NCBI GenBank assembly: GCA_030052745.1
Contig: JANBVO010000019.1
Span: 248,001 to 312,000 of the forward strand
Source of the DNA: Pleurostoma richardsiae
Lineage: Eukaryota > Ascomycota > Sordariomycetes > Calosphaeriales > Pleurostomataceae
Length of the DNA stretch: 64,000 nucleotides
Reading direction: 5' to 3'
How positions within the stretch are numbered: the first letter of the stretch is position 1; each line of letters opens with the position of its first letter. This document shows, one piece after another, positions 47,243 through 59,643 of the stretch. The translations under genes and the position numbers were made by a program. The notes beneath the pieces were generated by a model. The model had not been told where the DNA came from, did not search any database, and saw only the letters and a list, made by a program, of their open reading frames with translations.

Positions 47243-49201
47243 ATGCCGGTCCTTCTTCCCTTGTTGTCGTGGGAGGGTGTCCGTGGCCAGGATGTCCCTC
47301 TCCTCTTCTCCACTGTCATTAAGTGGTCTTTACTAGGCCCTCCTCTTTTACTTTTACTTTACACGCTCCTCAACGAGATCGTGCGCTTCCGCTCTCGCGT
47401 CGCTCACCTACCGGGGCCCCGTGGATATCCTTTACTGGGCAGCCTCCCATCCTTGCGGGGCAAAACGGGCTCGGAAGAATACAGGTCCTGGGCTTCCAAG
47501 TACGGCGACGTGTTCCAGCTGCAGCTGGGTAACACCACTGCAGTAGTGGTGAACAGTGCCGCGGCGGCAAGGGCTTTTTTTATCACTCAGCGTGAGGCGA
47601 CAAACTCCAGGCCCGTCTTCTACGTCTTGCACAAGAAGGTGCAGAAGGGAGGGCCCGTCACAAGCATTGGGACGAGTGGATGGGACGACAGCTGTAAGAG
47701 GAGGAGGAAAGTTGCTGCTACGGCCCTTAATAAGACCAGCGTCGAGACGTATCTACCAGTATGTGATTGTTACGTTCTTCTCTTACTTTGTTCAGTTTAA
47801 GCTAAGGTGACATTAGATTCTCAATCTGGAATCGCGAGCCTTCCTCTTCGACATCCTCAAAACTTGCCACGACGGGAAGACCCCCGTAGATATCCTTGAC
47901 CCATGCCGCAAACTCGCACTGAACCTCAGCCTGACTTTGAGCTACGGTACTCGGTAGGTGCCCATATAGCAATAGACAACACACTCTGTAGGGCTTGAGC
48001 TGATATGGAGCTTCTAGAGTTGAGGATGTCCGGGACTTGCATAGAGACCTCCTCCTTACTGAGATCATCTATATCGAGGAGCAGATCACTAAGCTCAGGG
48101 ACGTTTCTGGCAATTATCTGAATTACATTCCTCTTCTCCGACCTCTAAACACGGTAGCCGGCTGGATCGGTTTAGGTGACGGCTCGCATATGGCAGATGT
48201 CGGCAAACGGAGATACGCATATCATGCCGCTTTGCAGGAGAACCTGAAGAAGGAGATCTCTCTCGGCACTGACAAGCCATGGTGTGTACTTTCGTTACAC
48301 AAACTACTCTTAACCTGGACCATGGATCGTTGAAGCTGACGGTAAAGACAGCATCCAAGGAAATGTTCTTAAAGACCCTGAGAGTAAGGGTCTCTCAGAT
48401 GGCGAGCTGCTTAGTGTCAGTCTGAGCATGATGGCTGGCTCTGACACAACGAAGAGGTCGCTTATGTGGGCGATGCTTCTTCTAGCCCATCGACCGGACA
48501 TCCAGCAGAAAGCATACCAGGCGATCGTGGACACCAACGCGGGTCTCCTAGATTCACCAGAAGTAGCTCATTCAAAAGTCGACTATATAGAGGCCCTGAC
48601 CAAGGAGATCGGCCGGTATTTCGTGGTGCTTCGGCTCGCGCTGCCCAAGGCAACGCACTCAGCTGTGAACTGGAACGGGGCGATCATCCCTCCAAACACG
48701 TTACTCTTCCTAAACTCATGGGCTTGTACACGGGGTACGTATACGCTTCCTATTATTGTCTTTATCCTTTTCGTCAACCCGCGGTTCGACTATCTATGCG
48801 GTATCAGACCACAATGTTTCCACTAACCCTAATCTGTTCATTTTACCTACTGACATATGTGTCAAGATACTGCAGTTTTCTCCGACGGCGACGTCTTCGC
48901 ACCGGAACGATGGCTCGATGGTGACCAGACCGCCAACCGCCACCAGTTTGCATTCGGCATGGGAGGCCGCATGTGCGTAGCCAGCCATGTGGCAACAAAG
49001 GCCATATACACCGTCTTGTTCCACATCATAGCCCACTTCGAACTTTTCCCTGCCGGAAACTCTGAGGATCCTTCCGCCATTGACCCCCTGGAAGGCCTCC
49101 TTGTGAAGGAGAACCCACAGGCACAACCCCGAGCTAGCACTGTGCGATTTGTGCCTCGCAATGTTGACGCGACAAAAGGGATGCTCGCTCTTGGGTCTTG
49201 A
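47243..49201 (+). CDS. Cytochrome P450, CYP504-like (phenylacetate hydroxylase type)
   Basis: Five exons: 47243-47758, 47817-47953, 48018-48281, 48352-48734, 48867-49201 (544 residues). An N-terminal membrane anchor (WSLLGPPLLLLLYTLLNEIV) precedes the LPGPRGYPLLGSLP hinge. Then follow the I-helix MMAGSDTTKRS, ExxR as EIGR, the PERW region FAPERWLDG, and heme loop FAFGMGGRMCVA with Cys470. The block KPCIQGNVLKDPESKGLSDGELLSVSLSMMAG and YFVVLRLALPKATHSAVNWNG match the CYP504 family, whose known members hydroxylate phenylacetate or its 3- or 4-hydroxy forms. The helix motif GGLDT of characterised members is AGSDT here, so the substrate may differ. Endoplasmic-reticulum membrane, monooxygenase. 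Confidence 0.9.
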
Positions 49202-50298
49202 ACCGGGCGTTGAGATGAACGAGATGCTCTGAGACTCGAAGAGCTGCTGTGCTTGACTTTTCAGTCAGGCATCTCAAGGGCCGATTAGCTCCTTCTATAC
49301 ACTTCTCGGGAGTCCCTACAGAATTCAATTTCCCTTGGGCAAGCTAGCCCGTAGATTGAAGTTATCATTTTGATTATATCGGATTGGCCAGATGCTCCTA
49401 GTCACCTAATAAAGCATGTTCCCTCATTAGCGCGCTAGAATGCCGATACGGTGCTCCACGTCCGGACCCCCAAATATGAGCACCGAGGGTTATTAGCCGG
49501 AGCGGGGGGCTGGACACCGATGCTCAACAATGCCCGTTCACGTCTCGGCTGCTGCCCCATGTCGGTGTACCCTCCTATGACGGTAGAGCCCTGGAGGATG
49601 GAAGTTCCGGGGGTGAGGACGCAGAAAGCAACCGATACCAATATGGAGCAATCATCTCGGTCTCTGCTTTACTTTCCATCTTGGAAGTCTGATGCCGCTC
49701 AGTTCCTCCCGGTGGTCATTTGGTGTAGTCTTTCACCGACGTCGGTGCCGATCGACTAGCGCTGTTTCCTTTCTATTGGCTGCATCTTCGCACCTACGTT
49801 TTCTCGTCATTTCTCTCGGGATCACGACAACGACTACGGCGTTGAGAGGGCGCTCGAAACGTTGCTCGATGGGTAATAGGATGGCGATTAGCGAGTTCGG
49901 CCGGCAGTTCGTGGCAGATATGACACTTAACAGCACTCGTGTGCCTCTGTCTCAACACCCCTCCGCGAGCGTGAGCGAGCTACTCCGACTCCCAGCAGCA
50001 CAGCCTTCAGCGATACCCGAACTCTTGGTTACGCCTCTTGTGCCTATCATTGTGCTAATTGCTATTGGTATTCGCAAGCTTACTTGACACTGACGTGCTA
50101 CACCATGGTGCGGAGAACACCAATAGCGCCAGTCTCATTAGCTAGCACCTACATCAGCCGTCGATATGAAGACATTGAAGATAAAAGGATGCTCTCCCCA
50201 GCTTTGCCCAAGGTGTTTTAGGTTTGCTCGTGCCTAGATTCAAATCAGTCCGCTGCCTATACCTCAGGCCCCTCCGCGTAACTCCCGCCCTGATCACG
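49202..50298. other. Intergenic region
   Basis: 1.1 kb between P450 and dioxygenase, same strand. A frame ending at 50087 closes with a hydrophobic stretch (LVTPLVPIIVLIAIGIRKLT) that could be a tail anchor, but nothing upstream supports a gene. Otherwise this is the promoter of the dioxygenase. Confidence 0.4.
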
Positions 50299-51750
50299 AT
50301 GTCGACTACTACTACTACCCAGACAGAAGGAACGGCGACCAGCCTCAAGCTTGCCTTTGACTCTACGCTTCACCAGAAGGTGAGCCGGTGTCTTTCCAGA
50401 CCTTTGAACACAGTGGCTGACTGGTCATCAGTACAAATATGGCGCATACCTCCCGGTGTACGATGAGACCACCACCTTCCCGCCTCTCAAGCCCTTTCAG
50501 TTCAACGACCGCGGCTTGGTTGCAAACAAGGCCAAGCCGAATCTCCTCCCCAAGGATGACCCAAGCGTAACAGCCACTAAGATCACGCCCGTCATTGGGA
50601 CCGAGATACGCGGCCAGCAGCTGTCCCAGCTTAATGACCAGCAGAAGGATGAGCTCGCGCTGCTCATCGCGGAGCGCGGCGTTGTTGTCTTCCGCGATCA
50701 GGACTTCAAGGACATTGGCATTGAGCGCCAGAAGGAGTTCGGCAGCTATTTCGGGCCACTGCATATCCACGTATGTCTGACTACCTCCTAATTACAATAC
50801 TACTGTGCCGGCGAAGGGGTGATGAGGACGGATAAAGGAGAGAAGAATATTCGCTGACACTCTTTCAGCCCGTTGGTGCCCACGTGAAGGACCATCTCGA
50901 GCTACATAACATCTACCTGGGACCAGATAACGAGTACCGGGCCCGTACCAAGTCCAACAAACTAACGACCGTCGGGTACCACTCGGACGTCTCCTACGAG
51001 CACCAGTCCCCAGGTATCACCATCCTGACCCTACTCTCCGTACCACCTACTGGTGGTGATACTGCCTGGGCCAGCCAGGTTGCTGCGTATGAGCGCTTGA
51101 GTACCCCGATCAAAACGCTTCTCGAGGGGCTGCGCGCGGTTCACAGCGGATTTCCCCAGGCGGAGGGCGCAAGGCGCGACGGCAAGTTTGTTAGGCGAGA
51201 GCCGGTGCTGAGCGAGCATCCCATCGTTAGGATACACCCCGTAAGTCTTTGCGCTCATGTGCTCCGTTTTCAACTGGCTCGTATATCTGGTTCTTAAGGG
51301 GACGTTAACACTGATACTGAGGACACTTCGCAGGCAACTGGCCAGAAGGCTCTGTTCATCAATCCTGGCTTCACCAAGAGCATCGTTGGCCTTAAGCAGG
51401 AGGAATCGGACGCACTACTGAAGTTGCTGTTTAAGGTCAGTCCCGTGTTGCAACCTTCACTGTCAAACGAGCGCTCTTTCGGGGTGACACGTCGCATCTT
51501 CCTTCACCTGTACCGTTACTGACAGAAATTTCTTTGGTGACATCAGCATATCACCCAAGGTGCGGACTTCCAGGCACGAGTCAAGTGGGAGGAAGGCACA
51601 GTCGCTCTCTGGGACAACAGAGTGACGGCGCACACCGCCATCTCCGACTACGACGTGCACAACCCCCAGGAGGGCCTGCGGCATGGATTCCGCATCACGA
51701 CACTGGCGGACCACCCTAAGGGAGTAAACGGTCTTGAATCGGTCTGGTAA
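50299..51750 (+). CDS. TauD-type 2-oxoglutarate/Fe(II) dioxygenase
   Basis: Five exons: 50299-50379, 50432-50770, 50869-51240, 51334-51435, 51547-51750, all phase 0 (365 residues). The family uses 2-oxoglutarate and oxygen to release sulfite from taurine and other sulfonates, or hydroxylates related acids. Iron ligands are clear: His178 and Asp180 in VGYHSDVSYE, and the distal His327 in TVALWDNRVTAHTAISD; the oxoglutarate-binding arginine is in RHGFRITTL. N-terminal blocks IGTEIRGQQLSQL and ERGVVVFRDQDF are typical. The protein matches the yeast Jlp1/fungal sulfonate dioxygenase group. It probably supplies sulfur in the cytosol. No signal peptide. Confidence 0.93.
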
Positions 51751-53468
51751 GAGGGCTGTTGTTCTCAGTTATGGCAGATTTCTAGTCATGATCAGTCTTC
51801 TTTCCGAATCACAGCCGCCAGCTACGGAGACCTGAGGGAAGAGTTGAGGGCGGGCAAAGAAACTAAAGGGCCCCCAGGGTATGGGCTACTACGTCTCGGC
51901 TCTATTTTACATTCTCTATTACGATGCGATCCCCGTGAGTTCTCGTGAGTATAGGTACACTGTTCTCATGAACTGCTACTTGACACATTATTCTCCTTTG
52001 CGTGCAATACGTGTGAGTGCCACGGAGTCCTCTATTCTATTATTTTTAACCCAAACACCAAATGCTCGCGAGTGTTCCTCCAGACCTACTGCTGTCCGCT
52101 CAGTCAAGTACCTAACCCTGATCTTCATTTATAACTGGTATATACGATTTATCTTAATATATGGGGCGGGACTCAAAAGTCACCTACCCCGTCTTTCTGG
52201 GCAAGGACGGCGACCTATCTTGACTAGAAAAAGTTTATAATGTCAAAGTCCGCTTCCATTAGGTCATGGCGCTCTCATATCTTTGGGCAACAGCTCATTT
52301 GACCCTAGAGTCCTTCATTAAGAGTGGTATCCTGGCTATTAAGGAGATCATGTTTGCTCTTGATCGATGATTGCTACCCAGGTAACTTCGACCTGAAAGC
52401 TGTCATAAAACGGAATCCGATGATCTCGTTAGCTTCACAAGTCTTAATTAAGAGGTCCTGAAACTCCACCTCTCGTTGCTTATTAGCTGCTGATAGTCGA
52501 ATGAGCAGTGCACAAAAACTCCCGAGAAGCAACTGCAAGTCCCGAAGGTTCATAGCAGCCCTTGTCAGGGTTCATTGTAGACACCCCAGTCACTTACAAA
52601 TCTACCGGCAGGAGCGGAGTGGGGATTGGGCAAACAGTGATTCTATATGAGCCGCCTCCCGTGGGGTCTACTGACTCCACTCGGTGGCATTGCCGTTGGC
52701 CGCTGGAAAGTCCGACACACGCAGAGGTGTCGTGTTGATACCATATCAAGAAATCTGGGAGATCAGGTGTGGATCAAGGCCGTTGAATATCCGACGTCGT
52801 CGAACAGTCACTGCGTTCCGTGCTGTTGATTCCTTCATGAGTCGACTGGTGGAAGCATGCAACGAGTATCCCGCTGTTCTCTGCCTCGCATATAAGGTGC
52901 AAGGTAGATATCCCATACGCCTACACGGATACACATCGGCTCAAGGTTCTTTGCCGAAAGATAGCGCGCCAAGTGGTACAGCCCCTGATATGTCGGGCCT
53001 TCTTCTACGTCACAGTGGTCTTGTCCAGCTTCGTGGCCTTCCCCTTTAAGGACCAGGCCGGCGAACAGAGGGTCGCGAGACGGGGTTGCTGTAGCTTCTA
53101 CCTCCGAAAGACGGCGGAGCAAAGAGATTCCACTTTCTCCACCTTTTAGGGAGGCTACCATTCCGGTACGCCTACTGATATATCGTAGTGGCTTCGAGCA
53201 CGCTCGACCTACGTCGTAATCGTTGCAGAGTAGGAAATGATACTTCAATCTCCGAAAATTCCGTAGTTCTGCCCTGTACATTTGTCATGGCGATTTGCCG
53301 GTTGTGTTGGGTTTTGGTACAGCCAGCCGTTGTCTCCTCTATCCTTTATGTATACTTAACTTCAGACCTCCTGGCACCTGTAAAAGATGCTTTCAATCAG
53401 CTCTCTATCCATCTTTTTGAATCCGTCTTTAATACGAGTGGTATATCGACGTTCAGGTGCTTTGGGCC
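51751..53468. other. Gene-poor, AT-rich intergenic region (1.7 kb)
   Basis: The left half (51900-52500) is notably AT-rich. A minus-strand frame at 52835-53281 (148 codons) has no family signature. It may contain decayed sequence, but no element can be named. Confidence 0.4.
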
Positions 53469-54736
53469 ATGTCATCTATACCCCCTCGCTCAACCGTGCT
53501 CGTCACTGGCGTCACTGGTTACATTGGCTCTCACGTTGCCGACCAGTTGCTTGAAGCTGGATTTCGGGTTCGTGGGACTGTTCGAAATGTTTCGAAGGCT
53601 AAGGGCTTGACCAAGCTCTGGGAGGAAAAGTACGGGGAGGGCAGATTCGAAACAATCGTTGTTCAAGATATCACGGAGCCTGGAGCGCTTGACGAGGCAG
53701 TCAAAGGTATACAGGCATTGCTTCCCCGACACATTGTCCTTGACATTGACACCGAAGCGCAGGTGTGTCTGGCATTGCACACGTTGCGAGTAATGTGACC
53801 TTTGATTCGGATCCGAATATCGTGATCAACGATGTCCTTCGCGCGCTGTATTCAATCCTCGATGCGGCGTCGAAGTCTTCCACGGTCAAGAGCTTTGTGT
53901 ACACCTCCTCAGCTAGCGCACTTGCCCCAGCTGTGTACAGTGTGCCTCGCAAGCTCGACGCTTCCTCATTTAACGAGGAAGCTGTGAAGAAGGCTTGGGC
54001 TCCTCCGCCATATACCACTGATCGCGCTTTCGATGTTTATGCCGCGAGCAAAACTCAAGGAGACCAAGCTGTTCTGGCATACAGCAAAGAAAAGAAACCG
54101 CACTTTGTTATCACATCCGTCGTCATCGGTCTTAACTTTGGCAAAGTTTTGGACCCTTTCATTCCAGCGAGTTCGGGGGATTTCGTGAGGCAGCTGTTCA
54201 ATGGGCAGCTCGAATTATTGAAATCTATTGAATATCGTGGGTCACCCTTTCGAATGATTGTACAGGCTGTTGGGGACGTACAGTACAAGAGTTCCATTTA
54301 GGTTCCTTGTCTGACAGGTCATACTTCGAAGGAGACTGACATTTTCGCTAATGAGCCGCCACAGAATGGTTTGTCGATGTGCAGGACTCGGCACGTCTTC
54401 ATGTCGCAGCCCTCACCAATCCCGACGTGAAGAATGAGCGCATCATCTCATATGCTCATCATTTCACCTGGAAGTAAGAAGTCATATAGCGGTTCTTCCA
54501 CTTTCCAAGCGTTGCTAGCATACTAAGACTATGACAGTGACGTCCTGAAGCACCTTCGACAAATTCGGCCCGATCACGATTGGGTAGACGATTTCACAGA
54601 CAACAGCTTGGTGGATCTGTCCGAAATCGACAACGCGGGTGGCACCGCTTTGCTGAAGGCAATGGGTAGATCTGGGTGGACACCGCTGGAGGAGTCACTG
54701 AGGTTGAATATGGACTCGCTCAATCCAACGCTCTAA
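53469..54736 (+). CDS. NAD(P)-dependent aldehyde/ketone reductase (extended SDR, DFR/Gre2-like)
   Basis: Four exons: 53469-53706, 53763-54236, 54365-54473, 54538-54736 (339 residues). The Rossmann loop VTGVTGYIGSHVADQLL opens the protein; HVASNVTFDSD, FVYTSSASAL and the active-site FDVYAASKTQGDQA (Tyr and Lys in YxxxK) mark the dihydroflavonol-reductase/Gre2-like group of extended SDRs. The third exon gives QWFVDVQDSARLHVAALTNPDVKNERI, as in relatives. The donor of intron 2 (GTGGGT at 54237) was chosen because it restores the conserved QWFVDV junction in phase. Cytosolic carbonyl reduction with NADPH is expected; the substrate is unknown. Confidence 0.9.
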
Positions 54737-56345
54737 GTTTCCCACCTGACAGGGGATGAATAGATGCACAAGAGGAAGAGCAAGGACGAGTTGGCCGTCT
54801 AGAGTCACCGTGCATGTTCAAGGTCGAGGCCCAGATGCGAACACCGACGCTATGGTGGGCTAGCTCTGCTTGTCGCCGTTAAACATGAACGAATTTCACT
54901 GTTGATTAGGGAGAAGGATCATGTATAGAAGCCGTCAGCTGTATTATCGCTGAGAGTGCCTCACTAATTTTCTGTTGAGCTGGTACCTAGATAGCAAGGA
55001 ACCTGACGCTAACTTGGCGTAGACCTCTACTCTGAGATTAATTGGTGTGTCTTTTACCTGTGCATTACCCAGCACGATATACTTCCTAGCAGATCTCCTT
55101 CTGATTTACCCATCCTTTTACTGCCGAGGCCTTCTCTGCAGCTGCGGTGAGCTTCGAAAGCGTCGCGTAGCCGGTGACCACCTGCATCAGGGTTTTCTTG
55201 CCGAGTGTCGTCACGCACAGTTCGAGCATGTAAGCTGACTGGTGCAGGATTATGTATTGCTCAGTTCGAGAGTGGTCTTCCAAGGTCCAGGTGGCGGACA
55301 GGCCAGCGCAGTTCTGTAAGGATGAGAAAGTCGAGGCAATAGGGAGTTCTTCGCGTGCCTCGGTAGCTTTCGTGCAGCCGCTTCCGCATCAAATCATGGC
55401 GGTCGTTCAAGCGCCAGGTACCTTAGGCAGGCACTGTTGCCCCTCGCATTTTAGGGGTGGTCTCTGAACCGTATAGTCCAAGTTTAGTTGCAACCCGTTT
55501 TTGCTGCAGCTGATACTGAGGACCTGTGTCGCGGCGAGATGCATCCTTCAGCTGCATAAGTAGATTCTTTGCGGGAATTTTCGGGCAGCTATTAGCTTGA
55601 AAATCTTCGGCATCAATGGAAAACCCCCTACTGGCGCTGAACACCTAGAGGTTCGCTACTAGGGAGAGGTGCGTGTGCATGTGCTTGGGCAGCTCTGCAT
55701 AACTAGGTACCTGCCCACGAGGCCATCTGATGTTCTGCATAACTAAGGCCCCCCGGTCTCTTTGATAACGCACCATGAGACGCAGTCCATAACGAGACAG
55801 CCACTAATTTGTCTGGGGCCCGCGTTTGAGGAATCCTTGCACATTGCGCCCACTACGCACTCTCACCGCCAGCAAAGAGTGGTACACTCTCTAGTCTCTG
55901 CAAGCCTGCATATGTGGCGGCTCCGCCATTCGGGGCGCAGGCAAGCCTCATCACCAGGCTACACCACAACGACCACACCACACTATTGAGGGCGAAGTTG
56001 GTTAAGCAGAGCTCAATCGGAGGCAGATCTGCGGCTGAGGTTCAGTTCTGAGGGGTTGGGGCCGTCCCCTCAGTGCGATCCCAAGGCACCCTTAACTGGA
56101 TAGGGGACTCCCTTGCGGTTAGCCACTAACTACTTTCATCGACGCGGACGCTGTAAATGCGTGTTGGAACTTGCAGCTGCATCCAGGCTTAGCTGAACAG
56201 CACGTCTATACATTGCCTGACCTCACCTTGGACCATAGCAGTAAGCTGTTCGGCTCGGATACCGCATTTCTAGTTTCATAGTATCAGAAGGAGGCGTGCC
56301 AGAGCAATCTTCTGGTTTCAATGCACCTCCCGTGCTTCATGAGAC
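54737..56345. other. Gene-poor intergenic region (1.6 kb)
   Basis: Between the reductase and the HET gene, same strand. No frame with family content; the last few hundred bases should be the HET-gene promoter. Confidence 0.4.
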
Positions 56346-58088
56346 ATGCGTCTCCTGAACGTCCACACCCGAAGGCTCCACGAGTTTTCCGATGGGGCCA
56401 TACTCCAATACGCTATCCTGTCGCACACATGGGGCGATGACGAGGTCACCTTCCAAGACCTCAATCCGGCCCCCTGCCCCTACCACCTTCACGAAAGCGA
56501 GGACGCGAGGAGACAGATCATGGTAGAGTGGGACCGACGGGTCAGAGCAAAGGCCGGCTACGCTAAGATTGAGGGGTGCTGCCGCGAGGCTATCAAGAAT
56601 GGCATCCACTGGGTCTGGGTTGACACCTGCTGCATCGACAAGTCCAGCAGCAGCGAGCTGCAGGAGGCCATCAACTCCATGTATCGTTGGTACCAGAGCG
56701 CGACGGTCTGTTACGCCTATCTGATCGACGTTCCTCTGCAAGACGACTATCGGCTACCGGACTCGGCATTCCGCAACAGCCGATGGTTCACCAGGGGATG
56801 GACTCTCCAGGAGCTCATCGCACCGCGGAAGGTGATCTTTTACAACACAGAGTGGCTCTACATTGGAACTAGGAGTTCGCTTGGCAGTATTATTGGGGAG
56901 GTGACAGCCATCTCAATGGACAAGTGCGGCCCCGATACCAACCTGGACGCCGTCAGCGTCGCCGTCAGGATGTCTTGGGCTTCCAATCGCCGGACGACGC
57001 GAGTGGAAGATGGGGCGTACTGCTTGATGGGTTTATTCGACGTAAACATGCCTCTGCTCTACGGAGAGGGCGAGAAGGCTTTCCTGCGGCTTCAGGAGGC
57101 CATCATGGCGGCTTCGGACGACCAGTCCTTGTTTGCATGGGGCTACGAATGGCCGAACCCGAGGATCGACCATTTCTACCGGACTTACCCGGCGTCAAAC
57201 CGAAGCTACCTGCCCAGCTCACCCTCCGCGTTCTCTGGGTGCTCCGGCATAGCCTTCTGGGACCCTGGCAACCATTGCGACACGTTCACCATGACGCAAA
57301 AGGGCGTGCGGCTCAGTCTTCCCTTGCAGCTGTGCCAGATCCCCGGTGCTGGCAGATATTGGTTCTGCTTTCTCAACTGTGGCCTGGACAATGAAAGGCT
57401 CCTGGCTGTTCCTCTAGAGGCCGACGCGGCAGGGTTGTCGGATTCGACGGAGAACGTAAAGCTCCTGAGAAGAGTCACCACGGGCATTCCCTTCCTCGTG
57501 GACCGGTCGACATTGACCAGCGCGGCTACAGCCGGCCGCCAGACCATATTTCTGTCAAGGCGTTCGTGGATTCCGAGCACTACAATATCATGGGACAGGA
57601 TGAAATATACCCGACTCGGCCTGGAAGAGATCAATATCGCAGCAGGCTACTTCCTATCAGGACTCCTGCCGATCCAAGCTGTGCCGTCCGTTTCCCTCGG
57701 CCTATGCCAGTTCGTCGAGGGCGGGCCGTTCCTAGCCGTCTTGCACATCGGCTCCCAGCAAGGAAGCGGCGCGCTCGTTGTTTTCACGCGGCGCGGCCAC
57801 GGCCAGGATTACCGGTCGACCTTTGCCGTTTTTCTGGCCCCGCACGACTTCTGCATGGTCAGCGCAATGGTGGAGGAGGACTTCTTCAGGGGCCTGGTGA
57901 GTTCAGGCCAGACAGATTCCAGCTACCAGTTCCAGCTCGTCTCCCCGTCGGACGACGGGTCCTTTCCGATAGGGCCATCGGCTGTTCTTACCGTAGAGAT
58001 TTCTGACGGAGAAGAGCGACGACATTATAAGGGGATGGCCAAGGTTGCTGCCAATATTAGCATCACCTCATCATGGTGCCCTCCCTAA
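56346..58088 (+). CDS. HET-domain (heterokaryon incompatibility-like) protein
   Basis: Intronless frame of 580 residues starting MRLLNVHTRRLHEFSDG. The HET domain occupies roughly residues 22-240, with its three diagnostic blocks: YAILSHTWGDDEVTFQDL, GYAKIEGCCREAIKNGIHWVWVDTCCIDK, and RGWTLQELIAPRKVIFYN. The MGLFDVNMPLLYGEGEKAFLRLQEAI segment that typically closes the region follows. The C-terminal 300 residues are beta-rich without WD or ankyrin repeats or an NTPase core, so it is not HET-E-like beyond the N-terminus. HET domains trigger cell death when incompatible hyphae fuse; most family members, this one included, have no proven role. The frame appears whole. Confidence 0.92.
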   Translation: MRLLNVHTRRLHEFSDGAILQYAILSHTWGDDEVTFQDLNPAPCPYHLHESEDARRQIMVEWDRRVRAKAGYAKIEGCCREAIKNGIHWVWVDTCCIDKSSSSELQEAINSMYRWYQSATVCYAYLIDVPLQDDYRLPDSAFRNSRWFTRGWTLQELIAPRKVIFYNTEWLYIGTRSSLGSIIGEVTAISMDKCGPDTNLDAVSVAVRMSWASNRRTTRVEDGAYCLMGLFDVNMPLLYGEGEKAFLRLQEAIMAASDDQSLFAWGYEWPNPRIDHFYRTYPASNRSYLPSSPSAFSGCSGIAFWDPGNHCDTFTMTQKGVRLSLPLQLCQIPGAGRYWFCFLNCGLDNERLLAVPLEADAAGLSDSTENVKLLRRVTTGIPFLVDRSTLTSAATAGRQTIFLSRRSWIPSTTISWDRMKYTRLGLEEINIAAGYFLSGLLPIQAVPSVSLGLCQFVEGGPFLAVLHIGSQQGSGALVVFTRRGHGQDYRSTFAVFLAPHDFCMVSAMVEEDFFRGLVSSGQTDSSYQFQLVSPSDDGSFPIGPSAVLTVEISDGEERRHYKGMAKVAANISITSSWCPP

Positions 58089-59643
58089 ATCGGGCTTGTA
58101 AGAAAGCCTTCTCGGGCCTCGGCTAGATCGGGCTGTCAACGCAAGTCCCCGGAATTCTAAAGTGAAGTTAGATTAAGGTATCGGGAATTCTCCAGACGGT
58201 GTTCTAGTTTCCGAGAGAGCCTAACATGAGTCTAAATTGGTGGGTGATCATTGTTATTGACCCACTACGAGTGTCCACGAGTCCGTGTTGCGTCGTTCCA
58301 GTGCCTCCTGTCAGTATTCCTACAGATCATGGCTACTCATTTCGCCGCTTTCTCCTTCCCGGAGTCCTATTCATCACGGCACCGGCGCCCGTCAATCCTT
58401 CTAGTACATCTTTCGATTTGTGCCGCAATAATTACCCTCCTCACATCTGCCGTCTTCAACGTCGCTCAGTAGGGTCAGTTCGCACGGCCTTTCCGATCGG
58501 TGAAACATGGGTCTCCCCTGACTCCGCGTTCGACGGCCAAACCCGCGATGGCATCGTAGCGAAGCCGATCGTTTCCCACGCAGATTAGTAGTAGTCCTGG
58601 TGGAGTGGGCTTCTCGGCACACAGAAGACACTGCGGAGGAGGAAAAGCTATTTGTCCATAGCAGGCAATAAGACTCAGTATGGAGGAGAAAAGATACATC
58701 GCACTTTGATACCCGCTGCTCTAGCACCAAGGTTGATCATAGGGCCTCTCGAAGGATAACCTCGTAGAGGGCAAACACGCTGATGCGGACACGAGCGTTG
58801 GCCGGCTGGTGCTTGGCCTTCTTCCCAAGAAACAAGGCCACCAACAGTCGATGCATATCTGGTACGATCGGCCAGCGGTGTAGTAATTACCGGCCGCCGG
58901 CGGGCAATGCAGTCCATCAGTTCTGCTGACGACACAATTCGTATCGTTATCGGTCGGCGAAGCCTATTGCATACAGTGTTGTCGCGTCAAGCATGGCAGC
59001 CAGGGTGTCGCGGACGCGCTCGATGTTTTCCCTGCAGGCGCAGCCGCCTTCTCGCGTCAGGAAGCAGGCAGCCTCCACGTTCATGCATCAAGGCCCTCGA
59101 GCGGAGAAGTGCATCAAGGTATGAAGAGTACTCCATACAGCTGGAAGGTATAGTTCATTACCGGTTCTCATCAATCTCGGACGCTGCTCGTTTTCCACGG
59201 TCAATTCCGTCTGCGATGATTATCTACCCTACCAAGGTGCCTATCAAGTACCTCACGCACTTTACTCTGAACAATATGCGCTACAGGAGGGTTCCCGGGT
59301 ACCTGGTCTCAGAGAAGGTCGGGAATGTCCCATTTGTAGAGAGTACTTGTATGTACAGTACAAGAAGATAGGATACATGGGCAGTTGTAGATGGGAGTCG
59401 CCCCAATACCTTGGCCCTCCACGCCATCGCCTCAACGACTCGAACATAAGGGTCAGGGCATCGGGCGAAGAATATCGTGAGGACAGCCCGCAAACAACAC
59501 CTCCAGACCATGAACGCGCTGGATATGACCCAGGTCTGTATGTCCAGTCCACAGGCACAACCGGGTGTCATCGGTTTTCCTTATACCAGTACCTCGCTTG
59601 TGAGTCTCTGCACCAATATCTCAATTCTGTACCAGCTAGGGCA
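58089..59643. other. Convergent intergenic region (1.55 kb)
   Basis: Between the HET gene and the DUF7580-like gene, which converge. No frame with recognisable features; no repeats identified. Confidence 0.4.

Noticed and set aside
49878-50087. Short frame ending in a hydrophobic stretch, possible tail-anchored small protein.
   Set aside because: No conserved features and no promoter or splice evidence; left as part of the intergenic description.
52835-53281. Minus-strand frame of 148 codons in a gene-poor AT-rich region, considered as a mobile-element fragment.
   Set aside because: No reverse transcriptase, integrase or transposase motif and no terminal repeats could be recognised.
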